Shown here: piece after piece, positions 44,313-51,996 of the stretch | Position numbering within the stretch: position 1 is the stretch's first letter | Layout: each line of letters starts with the position of its first letter | DNA from: an uncultured Oscillospiraceae bacterium | GTDB lineage: Bacteria > Bacillota > Clostridia > Oscillospirales > Oscillospiraceae | DNA: 53,250 bases | Direction of reading: 5' to 3' | Assembly (NCBI GenBank): GCA_947626495.1 | Contig: CANQSJ010000018.1 | Location: 1 to 53,250, forward strand | Notes under the pieces: model-generated | Databases searched by the model: none | The model's input: the letters and a program-made list of their open reading frames with translations, nothing else | What the model was told of the DNA's origin: nothing | Position numbers and translations under genes: made by a program

Positions 44313-45470
44313 TCACGCCCCCTGGGGGGCCGTCTCCTCCGCCAGAGTCCGGACGGCCCGGATGGCCTCGTCCGCCTCGGCGTCGGTGTTATAGTAGGAA
44401 AAGCTGAAGCGCACTGCACCCTGCTCCACCGTGCCCAGCGCCTGGTGCATCCGGGGAGCGCAGTGAGCCCCTGGGCGGGTGGCGATGCCGTACTCCTCCG
44501 CCAGGGCGTCGGAGATCTCGCCGGAGTCCCGGTCCCACAGGTTCAGCGACACGATGGCCGCCCGGTCCGGGGCGCCGTGATCGCCGTAGACCGTCACACC
44601 GGGGATGGCGCGCACCCCCTCATAAAACCGCCGGGCCAGCGCCGTCTCCTTTTCGTGGATCCGGTCCACCCCCTCCTCCAGCAGAAACCGCTCCGCCGCG
44701 GCCAGGCCCGCCAGGCCGTGGCCGTTGTGGGTGCCCGCCTCCAGGCGGGTGGGGTATTCCTCCGGCTGGGTGCAGCTATAGGACTGTACGCCGCTGCCCC
44801 CCACCTTCCAGGGGCGGATCTCCACCCCCGGCCGGATGCACAGCCCGCCGGTGCCCTGGGGGCCCATGAGCCCCTTGTGGCCGGTGAAGCACAGCACATC
44901 CACCCCCAGCGCGCCCATGTCGATGGGCACCGCGCCGGCGGTCTGGGAGCAGTCCGCCACCAGCAGCAGGCCGTGCTCCCTGGCAAAGCGGCCCAGCCGC
45001 GCCAGATCCAGCATGTTGCCCGTCAGGTTGGAGGCGTGGGTGCACACCACCGCCCGGGTCTCCGGCCGCAGCAGCCGGTCGAAGTCCCCGTAATCCACGC
45101 AGCCCCGCCGGTCCGCGGGCACGAAATCCACCGCCACGCCCTGCTCCCGCTCCAGCCGGTACAGCGGCCGCAGCACGCTGTTGTGCTCCAGATCCGTGCT
45201 GATGATGTGATCGCCGGGGGCGAACAGCCCGCCGATGGCGATGTTCAGCGCCTCGGTGGCGTTGCAGGTGAAGATCACATGGTCCGGCCGGGGGCAGCCC
45301 AGCAGCTCCGCCGTCAGGCACCGGGCCTCATAGACCGTCCGGGACGCGGACAGGGACGCGTCATGGGCGCCCCGGGAGGCGTTTCCCATGCTGGTTATGG
45401 CCTCCGCCACCGCCGCCGCCACCTGGGGCGGCTTGCGGAGCGTGGTGGCCGCGTTGTCAAGATAGATCAT
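44313..45470 (-). CDS. Cysteine desulfurase family protein (probable selenium supply)
   Basis: A 385-residue PLP enzyme of the class V aminotransferase fold, close to the desulfurase branch found in selenium loci. The opening MIYLDNAATTLRKPPQV, the PLP Lys in FTGHKGLMGPQG near residue 203, and the catalytic Cys in TRPGAHCAPRMHQ near 340 are visible. It would release sulphur from cysteine or selenium from selenocysteine for the carrier proteins. AAAGGAG precedes the ATG. Linked to DUF3343 and tRNA-Sec. Confidence 0.92.
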   Translation of the reverse strand: MIYLDNAATTLRKPPQVAAAVAEAITSMGNASRGAHDASLSASRTVYEARCLTAELLGCPRPDHVIFTCNATEALNIAIGGLFAPGDHIISTDLEHNSVLRPLYRLEREQGVAVDFVPADRRGCVDYGDFDRLLRPETRAVVCTHASNLTGNMLDLARLGRFAREHGLLLVADCSQTAGAVPIDMGALGVDVLCFTGHKGLMGPQGTGGLCIRPGVEIRPWKVGGSGVQSYSCTQPEEYPTRLEAGTHNGHGLAGLAAAERFLLEEGVDRIHEKETALARRFYEGVRAIPGVTVYGDHGAPDRAAIVSLNLWDRDSGEISDALAEEYGIATRPGAHCAPRMHQALGTVEQGAVRFSFSYYNTDAEADEAIRAVRTLAEETAPQGA

Positions 45471-45672
45471 ACCGCCGTCTCCTTTTGGGGGCGATTGGCC
45501 CGAAACAGGGACTTATGCGCGGCGCGCCGGTTATTTTCCGCCGCCCGGGCGCAAACTATCCCGTGTCCCGCCGCGACACGCTCTCCCCGTTCCGGCCGGT
45601 CCGCTCCCATTCCGGCCTCTGTCCGCCACCGGCGGACAAATGCGGACCGGGGACAGACCCTTGCCCGTCCCG
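45471..45672 (-). promoter_or_regulatory. Long structured leader of the desulfurase transcript
   Basis: About 195 untranslated bases on the minus strand. A closing stem of 7 bp (45598-45604 with 45642-45648) encloses a perfect 8-bp hairpin with a three-base loop (45620-45627 with 45631-45638). Nearer the gene a perfect 6-bp hairpin follows (45562-45567 with 45575-45580). No known riboswitch class is recognised. It may hold a regulatory RNA domain. Confidence 0.55.
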
Positions 45673-45701
45673 ATTATATACCAGTTTTTTCAACCCCGCA
45701 A
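45673..45701 (-). promoter_or_regulatory. Promoter of the cysteine desulfurase-DUF3343 unit
   Basis: On the minus strand TTGCGG, a 17-base spacer and a perfect TATAAT. Confidence 0.78.
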
Positions 45702-45792
45702 GCCCTTCCCGCCGCCTCTCCCCTCCCGCCGGACCCGCGCGGGGGAAAAGTCTGCCAATTTATTGCAAAATGCTATAAACTCCCGTTAATTG

Positions 45793-45821
45793 TTGCTTTT
45801 ATTGGTAACTAATAGTATAAT
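45793..45821 (+). promoter_or_regulatory. Promoter of grdX-grdE-grdB
   Basis: TTGCTT (45793-45798), a 17-base spacer and a perfect TATAAT (45816-45821). It is divergent from the desulfurase promoter, about 90 bases away. Confidence 0.83.
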
Positions 45822-46001
45822 TGCAGTAAATTTCAGGGTTGACGTTATTGTTCTTGTGTAAATTTACAGATTCCGAAGCGGGTGCGCGTTCCGCCCGGCC
45901 ACGGGACAGAGAGGAAGGACAGACGATGCACCGGCCGACGCGCATCGTCCGTTTTTGTCTGCGGCACAGTCCGGGTCTGCGCATGGGAGGCGAACAGAGA
46001 C
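45822..46001 (+). promoter_or_regulatory. Leader of grdX-grdE-grdB with attenuator-like terminator
   Basis: About 175 bases lie between the expected transcript start and grdX. An 8-bp inverted repeat (45826-45833 with 45860-45867) opens the leader. Further on, an 8-bp hairpin (45922-45929 with 45942-45949) is followed by CG and five T (45952-45956), the form of an intrinsic terminator placed before the first gene. A CAGAC segment (45919-45923) could instead pair with GTCTG (45957-45961). Confidence 0.65.
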
Positions 46002-46379
46002 TTGGCACAGACGATCATCCTCACCAACAACCCGCTCGTCGTGGAAAAGCTGGGGCCCGGCGCCCCGGTGGAATACCTGCAGTGCTCTTATAAGTCCGTA
46101 CTGGAGGCGGCCAGAGACCGCGTCCATCAGGGAGCGAAGCTGCTCTCCCATCCCCTGTCGGGGAGCGTAAAGCCGGGAGAGACGCCGTATAAATCCATCA
46201 TACTGACCATGGGAAAGGGTGATGTGGACGAGCAATCCCTGCGACTGATCGAAAACGCGATCCTGGCCTGCGCGAAATTTCAGCAGAGATGTGACCGGTA
46301 CCGCCCCGCGGTAGATCTTGACTGCCGGCTCATCGACTGGACGCTGCTGGAGGGAGCGCTGGCATCGGCAAACCAGTGA
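46002..46379 (+). CDS. grdX: GrdX protein of the glycine reductase operon
   Basis: A 125-residue protein of unknown role that usually opens glycine reductase operons. It reads LAQTIILTNNPLVVEKLG and contains SYKSVLEAARDRVHQGAKLLSHPLSGSVKPG, typical of the GrdX family. The start is TTG at 46002, 11 bases after GGGAGG; no better start is seen. It precedes grdE by 80 bases. No catalytic motif is visible; a regulatory or assembly role is only a guess. Confidence 0.9.
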   Translation: MAQTIILTNNPLVVEKLGPGAPVEYLQCSYKSVLEAARDRVHQGAKLLSHPLSGSVKPGETPYKSIILTMGKGDVDEQSLRLIENAILACAKFQQRCDRYRPAVDLDCRLIDWTLLEGALASANQ

Positions 46380-46459
46380 GACCCATTGGCAAGTAAATAA
46401 AAAAACATTTGGCTGCCGCGCGGTGGGCCGCCCGGCGCCAGTAAGGAGGTAACAGGAAC

Positions 46460-47740
46460 TTGAAACTGGAAATTGGCAACATTTTCATCAAAGACATCCA
46501 ATTTGCAGCGGAATCCAAGGTCGCCGACGGCGTGCTGTACGTCGATAAGGCGGCGCTGGAGAAAGTTGTCCTGGAGGACGAGACCATCAAGGCCGTGTCG
46601 TTCGACATCGCCAAGCCCGGCGAATCGGTGCGCATCACCCCTGTGAAGGACGTGATCGAGCCGCGGGTAAAGGTCGAGGGCCCCGGAGGCATCTTCCCCG
46701 GCATCATCGCCAAGGTCGATACCGTCGGCTCCGGCAAGACCCATGTCCTCAAGGGCATGGCCGTCGTGACCGCCGGCAAGATCGTCGGCTTCCAGGAGGG
46801 CATCATCGACATGTCCGGCCCCGGAGCCAAGTATACCCCGTTTTCCCAGACCCTGAACCTGGTCATGGTGTGCGAGCCGGTGGAGGGTCTGAAGCAGCAC
46901 GACTACGAGAAGGCCGTCCGTCTGGCCGGCTTCCGCGTGGCGACGGTCCTGGGCGAGCTGGGACGGGACGTGACCCCCGACGAGACCAAGGTCTATGAGA
47001 CCTGCGGCATCAAGGAGGGCATCGAGAAGTATCCCAACCTGCCCCGCGTGGCTTATGTGCAGATGCTCCAGAGCCAGGGCCTGCTGCATGACACCTATGT
47101 CTACGGCGTGGACGCGAAAAAGACTCTGTCCACCATTCTCTGGCCCACCGAGACCATGGACGGCGCCATCGTGTCCGGCAACTGCGTGTCCGCCTGCGAC
47201 AAGAACCCCACCTATGTCCATGAGAACAACCCCGTGGTGGAGGATCTGTTCGCCCAGCACGGCAAGACCCTGAATTTCGTCTGCCAGATCATCACCAACG
47301 AGAACGTCTATCTGGCGGACAAGCAGCGCTCTTCCGACTGGACCGCGAAGATGTGCCGCCTGCTGGATCTGGACGGCGTTATTGTGTCCCAGGAAGGCTT
47401 CGGCAACCCCGACACCGACCTGATCATGAACTGCAAGAAGATCGAGGCCCAGGGCGTCAAGACCGTCATCATCACCGACGAATACGCCGGCCGTGACGGC
47501 AAGAGCCAGTCTCTGGCCGACGCCGACGCCGCGGCCGACGCGGTGGTCACCGGCGGCAACGCCAACGAGGTCATCATCCTGCCCAAGATGGACAAGGTGA
47601 TCGGCACGCTGGACTACGTCAACAAGATCGCCGGTGCCAGCGAGGAAACTCTGCAGGCCGACGGTTCTCTGAAGGTGGAGCTGCAGGTCATCACCGGCGC
47701 CACCAATGAGACCGGCTTTATCAACCTGAGCGCCAGATAA
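46460..47740 (+). CDS. grdE: Glycine reductase component B, GrdE proprotein
   Basis: Substrate-binding part of glycine reductase, acting with GrdB. The 426-residue proprotein is known in the family to be cut at a Cys that becomes a pyruvoyl group binding glycine as a Schiff base. Here that residue is Cys242 in VSGNCVSACDKNPTY. The start is TTG at 46460 after AAGGAGG. It is followed by grdB after 26 bases. The sequence matches the glycine-type component; betaine or sarcosine forms cannot be fully excluded by eye. Confidence 0.93.
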   Translation: MKLEIGNIFIKDIQFAAESKVADGVLYVDKAALEKVVLEDETIKAVSFDIAKPGESVRITPVKDVIEPRVKVEGPGGIFPGIIAKVDTVGSGKTHVLKGMAVVTAGKIVGFQEGIIDMSGPGAKYTPFSQTLNLVMVCEPVEGLKQHDYEKAVRLAGFRVATVLGELGRDVTPDETKVYETCGIKEGIEKYPNLPRVAYVQMLQSQGLLHDTYVYGVDAKKTLSTILWPTETMDGAIVSGNCVSACDKNPTYVHENNPVVEDLFAQHGKTLNFVCQIITNENVYLADKQRSSDWTAKMCRLLDLDGVIVSQEGFGNPDTDLIMNCKKIEAQGVKTVIITDEYAGRDGKSQSLADADAAADAVVTGGNANEVIILPKMDKVIGTLDYVNKIAGASEETLQADGSLKVELQVITGATNETGFINLSAR

Positions 47741-47766
47741 GGAAAGAAAGGAGGAAAAAACCTGTA

Positions 47767-49080
47767 ATGGCAAAACTGAGAGTAGTTCACTATATCAACC
47801 AGTTCTTCGCCCAGATCGGCGGCGAGGAAAAGGCTGATTACCCTGCTGAACTGCGCGTCGGTGAAGTAGTGGGCCCGGGCATGGCCCTGATGCAGAAATT
47901 CGGTGACGAGGCCGAGATCGTAGCCACCGTCGTCTGCGGCGACTCCTACTTCAACGAGAATCTGGACAAGGCCACCGCCGATATCCTGGAGATGGTCAAG
48001 AGCCAGAAGCCTGACGTGTTCGTGGCGGGCCCCGCCTTCAACGCGGGCCGTTACGGCGTGGCCTGCGGCACCATCGCCGCGGCCGTCCAGGAGCAGCTTG
48101 GCATCCCCTCCGTGACCGGTATGTACGTGGAGAACCCCGGCGCGGACATGTTCAAGAACAAGATCTATATCATCTCCACCAAGAACAGCGCCGCCGGCAT
48201 GCGCGACGCTGTGGCGAAGCTGGCCCCCCTGGCCCTGAAGCTGGGCAAGGGCGAGAGCATCGGCGCCTCCGTGGAGGAGGGCTATATGCCCAACGGCGTG
48301 CGCGTCAACTTCTTTGAAAAAGAGCGTGGCTCCGCCCGTGCGGTGAAGATGCTCATCAAGAAGCTGGCCGGCAAGCCCTTCGAGACCGAGTTCCCCATGC
48401 CCGTGTTCGACCGCGTGGCCCCGAACCCCGCCGTGAAGGACATGGCTCACGCCAAGATCGCGCTGGTCACCTCCGGCGGCATCGTGCCCAAGGGCAACCC
48501 GGACCACATCGAGAGCTCCAGCGCCTCCCACTACGGCGAGTATGACATCGCCGGCGTGATGGATCTGACTGCCGACACCTTCGAGACCGCCCACGGCGGC
48601 TACGATCCGGTGTACGCCAACGCGGACGCCGACCGTGTGCTCCCGGTGGACGTGCTCCGCGACATGGAGAAAGAGGGCAAGATCGGCGAGCTCCACCACC
48701 TGTATTACGCCACCGTCGGCAACGGTACCGCCGTTGCCTCCGCGAAGAAGTTCGCAGCGGAATTCGCCCAGAAGCTGAAGGCTGACGGCGTAGATGCCGT
48801 CATCCTAACATCAACTTGAGGGACTTGTACTCGTTGCGGCGCAACGATGGTGAAAGAAGTAGAGCGGGCTGGCCTGCCTGTGGTCCACATGTGCACCGTC
48901 ACCCCGATCTCCATGACGGTCGGCGCGAACAGAATCGTTCCGACGATCGCCATCCCTCATCCCCTGGGCAATCCCGCGCTGGAGCCCGCGGAAGAGAAAG
49001 CTCTCCGCCGTAAGCTGGTGGAGAAGGCCCTGAGAGCTCTGCAGACAGAGGTCGACGGCCAGACTGTGTTCGACGACTGA
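47767..49080 (+). CDS. grdB: Glycine reductase component B selenoprotein GrdB (in-frame UGA)
   Basis: Selenoprotein subunit that attacks the glycine bound to GrdE and passes a carboxymethyl group to GrdA. The 437-residue reading crosses the TGA at 48817-48819: before it VDAVILTST, after it GTCTRCGATMVKEVE, which is the family UxxCxxC site with Sec at residue 351. Without recoding the frame would stop at 352 codons, and the remaining 86 residues (PVVHMCTVTPISMTVGANRI) would look like a separate small gene. ATG at 47767 follows AAGGAGG. Confidence 0.96.
48817..48847 (+). promoter_or_regulatory. UGA(Sec) codon and SECIS hairpin of grdB
   Basis: The UGA at 48817-48819 is followed after 11 bases by a perfect 7-bp stem (48831-48837 with 48841-48847) and a GGC loop. 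Distance and form fit a bacterial SECIS element. Confidence 0.85.
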
Positions 49081-49104
49081 TCGTCGGACCCATTGATCGC
49101 GAGG

Positions 49105-49148
49105 ACCCCGGAAGGGCTGCGCTGCAGTCCCCTCCGGGGTTTCTATTT
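49105..49148 (+). terminator. Terminator of grdX-grdE-grdB
   Basis: Eight-bp outer stem (49105-49112 with 49133-49140) with further inner pairing, followed by TTCTATTTAT. Confidence 0.82.
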
Positions 49149-49215
49149 ATACCGTTTTGCTTTTCCAGGATGCCTTTGTAAGAAAATACTAATATAAGCA
49201 GAAATTACTTGTCAC

Positions 49216-49249
49216 TTTTCACAAAGCGATTACCAAAGTTTTGTGAAAA
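49216..49249. repeat. Inverted repeat upstream of the MFS promoter
   Basis: Perfect 10-base arms (49216-49225 and 49240-49249) with a 14-base spacer, AT-rich, ending 18 bases before the -35 box. A possible operator for an activator or repressor. Confidence 0.55.
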
Positions 49250-49267
49250 CAGCTCCCTTTCGCCGGC

Positions 49268-49296
49268 TTGTCATCGGTATTGCACCGCGCTATAAT
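49268..49296 (+). promoter_or_regulatory. Promoter of the MFS transporter
   Basis: TTGTCA (49268-49273), a 17-base spacer and a perfect TATAAT (49291-49296). Confidence 0.83.
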
Positions 49297-49506
49297 ACTA
49301 CGTAATGCTTTGGTTGCCGCCAACAAGAGCAAGAAGGCCGCTATCGCGCAGCAATCGTCCAACATACCCGCCGGCGGAGGGGCATCGCTCCTTCGCCGGT
49401 TCCCTATGGAGGACCATTTCCACGCTGATCATCAAGCCCCTGTTCCTCCTGTGCGATTATCCGTGACAGCCGGACCCGCGGGTCCGGCCGGGGAGAGTGA
49501 GAGAGC
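49297..49506 (+). promoter_or_regulatory. Long leader of the MFS transporter
   Basis: About 200 bases without a convincing gene. A perfect 9-bp GC hairpin (49469-49477 with 49480-49488) stands just before the ribosome binding site. No T run follows, so it could influence translation start. No known riboswitch is recognised. Confidence 0.5.
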
Positions 49507-50745
49507 ATGAACGGGAAAGAGAAAACAAAACGCCTGTCCCAGGCCATGACCTTCATCCTGCTTTTCGGGGTGGTGAGTCTGTTCTCGGACATGACCCACG
49601 AGGGCGCCAGCAGCATCCGGGGCGCGTACCTGTCTCTGCTGGGGACCTCCGCCGGGACCATCGGCTTCATCTCCGGACTGGGAGAGCTGGTGGGCTACTC
49701 CATGCGCTACGTGTTCGGCCGGATCACGGACAAAACGAAGCGTTACTGGCCCATGACCATCGCCGGGTACATCCTGGACGTGCTGGCGGTGCCGGCCCTG
49801 GCCCTGGTGGGCGAGCACGGGTGGCTGGCCGCCTGCGGACTGCTCATCGTCCAGCGGATGGGCAAGGCCATCAAAAAGCCCGCCAAGGACACCATCATGT
49901 CCTTCGCCGCCAGCCAGGAGGGCGTGGGCCGGAGCTTTGGCATCCAGGAGGTGCTGGACCAGATCGGCGCGTTTCTGGGGCCGGTGCTGTTGTACCTCGT
50001 CATGCTGCTGAAGACGGACGGCTCCGCCTTCCGGGTCTACTCCGTCTGCTTCGCCGTGCTGGCCGTGCCGGGGGCGATCACCATCATCCTGCTGCTTGTC
50101 ACGAAACACCGCTTCCCCAACCCGGAGCGGTTCGAGCCGACCCCCAAGGAATATGTGCCTTTCCGGCTGAAAAAGGCGTTCATCCTCTACATCGCCGGCA
50201 TCAGCCTGTTCGCCTTCGGCTTCATCGACTACTCCCTCATCATCATGCATGTGTCCAACACCTACACCGGTCTGGCGGCCGGGCTGGCGGAGACCTCCTC
50301 CCTGGTGAGCACGGGCACTTTGCCCCTGCTCTATGCGGGAGCCATGCTGGTGGACGCGGTGGCGGCGCTGGTGTTCGGGTTTTTGTACGACAAAAAGGGC
50401 GTGCGCGCCCTGGTGTGGTCCACGGTGCTCTCCGCACCCTTCGCCCTGTTTGTGTTCGCCGCCCGCTCCGTCCCCATGCTGCTGGCCGGCATCGCCCTCT
50501 GGGGCGTGGGCATGGGCGCCCAGGAGTCCATCCTGAAGGCCGCCGTCACCACCATGGTGCCCAAGAGCAGCCGCGCCACCGGATACGGCATTTTCGAGTG
50601 CGCCTTCGGCGTGGCCTGGTTTCTGGGCAGCTGGCTGCTGGGGGTGCTCTACGACGTGAGTATCCCGGCCATGATCGGCGTCTCCGTGGCCGCCCAGCTG
50701 GCCGCCATCCCGCTGTATATCGCCTCCGCAAAGCAAAAAGAATGA
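49507..50745 (+). CDS. MFS transporter
   Basis: A 412-residue major facilitator with about 12 membrane segments. The opening reads ILLFGVVSLFSDMTHEGASS, and the loop 2-3 motif is YVFGRITDKTKRYWP. The sequence resembles the MFS group with 'SD(M/V)xxEG' near the first helix, whose substrates are mostly unknown. GGGGAGAG precedes the ATG. It lies after grdB but is separated by a terminator and its own promoter, so a link to glycine metabolism is not shown. Confidence 0.88.
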   Translation: MNGKEKTKRLSQAMTFILLFGVVSLFSDMTHEGASSIRGAYLSLLGTSAGTIGFISGLGELVGYSMRYVFGRITDKTKRYWPMTIAGYILDVLAVPALALVGEHGWLAACGLLIVQRMGKAIKKPAKDTIMSFAASQEGVGRSFGIQEVLDQIGAFLGPVLLYLVMLLKTDGSAFRVYSVCFAVLAVPGAITIILLLVTKHRFPNPERFEPTPKEYVPFRLKKAFILYIAGISLFAFGFIDYSLIIMHVSNTYTGLAAGLAETSSLVSTGTLPLLYAGAMLVDAVAALVFGFLYDKKGVRALVWSTVLSAPFALFVFAARSVPMLLAGIALWGVGMGAQESILKAAVTTMVPKSSRATGYGIFECAFGVAWFLGSWLLGVLYDVSIPAMIGVSVAAQLAAIPLYIASAKQKE

Positions 50746-50815
50746 GGACGGCCGCGCCGTCCTCATTGCGTATCTCCAAAGCGGCCCGCCGGGACTTCCG
50801 GCGGGCCGTTATTTT
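50741..50815 (+). terminator. Two consecutive terminator hairpins after the MFS gene
   Basis: First a perfect 12-bp stem (50741-50752 with 50756-50767). Then an 11-bp stem (50782-50792 with 50798-50808) followed by a T-rich run. They lie between converging genes. Confidence 0.85.
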
Positions 50816-50846
50816 GTCTCCTCTTCCCCTGTCGGCCTGGAGCGTC

Positions 50847-51791
50847 TCAGGCGTCGGTCTGCTCCAGCAGGCCCAGCGTGCCCAAAAACCGCCGCACCGC
50901 CTGGCCGTATTTTGCCGGGTCCAGCACGTAGGCGATGGCGTGCGGAGCGCCGGGAATGGTGAGGCGCGTCTTCTCCCCGGAGCAGGCGTCGTAGATCTGG
51001 CGGCTCATGTCGCAGGGCACGAACCGGTCGTCTTCGCCGTGGATGAGCAGGATGGGAACTTTCGCATGGCGCACCGCCTTGACCGGGCTGGCGGCGGTCA
51101 GGCCGAAGCCGCCATAGAGCCGGGCGCCCAGCAGAATGAAGGGATACAGCGCAATGGACGCGGGCCCCATGCTGTCCCGCCCCACCTTTTTGATGATGGC
51201 GCCCGGGTCGGAATAGGGGCAGTCGGCGATGATGCCCTTCACCTCTCCCGGCAGATCCAGATCCGCGGCCATCAGCACCGTGGCCGCCCCCATGGACACG
51301 CCCATCAGCACGATGGGCCGGCCGGGCCAGCGCTCCGCGGCATACTGCGCCCAGCCCAGGCAGTCAAACCGCTCCTTCACGCCGAAGGAGATGGTCTTGC
51401 CCTCGCTCTTGCCGTGGGACCGCTGGTCCACCAGAAGGATGTTCATCTCCATCTGCCGCGCCAGATCCCCGGCGCCGGACATGTCCCGCAGGGCGGTGCT
51501 CTTGAAGCCGTGGAACCCGATGATCAGCGGCGCGCCGTCGCGCTTGTGATAATAGCGGCCGAACAGCTTCGCTCCGTCGTAGCCGGCGATCTCCACCGCC
51601 TCGAAGGGTTCGGCGTCCAGAGCGGTGATCAGGGCCGTCATGGACTGCCGGTAGGGATCGTACTGCTCCTCCGGAGGCAGATTATAGGGGCTCTCGGAGT
51701 GATCGGGGTGATAAAACGGGATGCGGTAGGCGGCATAGCTTACCGCCAGGACTACCAAAACCAAAACGATCAGGATCACGACAAAAACCAT
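50847..51791 (-). CDS. Membrane-anchored alpha/beta hydrolase
   Basis: A 314-residue protein with one N-terminal membrane helix (MVFVVILIVLVLVVLAVSYA) and an alpha/beta hydrolase domain outside or at the membrane. The oxyanion region is IGFHGFKS, the nucleophile elbow GVSMGAATVL near residue 160, the acid LIHGEDDRFVP and the His in PGAPHAIAY. The substrate is unknown. The ATG at 51791 follows a G-rich binding site. Single gene with its own promoter. Confidence 0.9.
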   Translation of the reverse strand: MVFVVILIVLVLVVLAVSYAAYRIPFYHPDHSESPYNLPPEEQYDPYRQSMTALITALDAEPFEAVEIAGYDGAKLFGRYYHKRDGAPLIIGFHGFKSTALRDMSGAGDLARQMEMNILLVDQRSHGKSEGKTISFGVKERFDCLGWAQYAAERWPGRPIVLMGVSMGAATVLMAADLDLPGEVKGIIADCPYSDPGAIIKKVGRDSMGPASIALYPFILLGARLYGGFGLTAASPVKAVRHAKVPILLIHGEDDRFVPCDMSRQIYDACSGEKTRLTIPGAPHAIAYVLDPAKYGQAVRRFLGTLGLLEQTDA

Positions 51792-51849
51792 CTTCCAACC
51801 CCCCTCATGATGTGGGCCGGCGCCACAGCGGCATGACCGGTCCGCTCTC

Positions 51850-51878
51850 AGTATACCATGCCCGTCCCGCCCCGTCAA
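51850..51878 (-). promoter_or_regulatory. Promoter of the alpha/beta hydrolase
   Basis: On the minus strand TTGACG, a 17-base spacer and TATACT. Confidence 0.78.
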
Positions 51879-51960
51879 CGCCCGTGCCGGCGGACGGACA
51901 CGCGCCTCTCCCCCGGCACCCTGCTTCCGATCTGCCGCTGCTATCCATTTTATTGGACAA

Positions 51961-51994
51961 CCGCACCGCTATACTGCAAGCATAGGAGGTGCGG
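51961..51994 (+). promoter_or_regulatory. Hairpin overlapping the ribosome binding site of the 51997 gene
   Basis: Seven-base arms CCGCACC (51961-51967) and GGTGCGG (51988-51994) enclose a nested CTAT/ATAG pair. The second arm overlaps the AGGAGGT ribosome binding site, so as RNA it could hide the start; as DNA it could be an operator. Confidence 0.5.
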
Positions 51995-51996
51995 TC

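Noticed and set aside
45872-45915. Glycine riboswitch in the grdX leader (CCGAAG and GGGACAGAG strings)
   Set aside because: The two strings are too close and the P1 and P3 partners are not visible; I keep only the attenuator hairpin. A covariance scan could change this.
48816-49080. Separate small genes after grdB
   Set aside because: They are the C-terminal part of GrdB after the selenocysteine UGA.
49268-49510. Open frame of 80 codons before the MFS gene
   Set aside because: It begins inside the promoter, has no ribosome binding site and no recognisable sequence.
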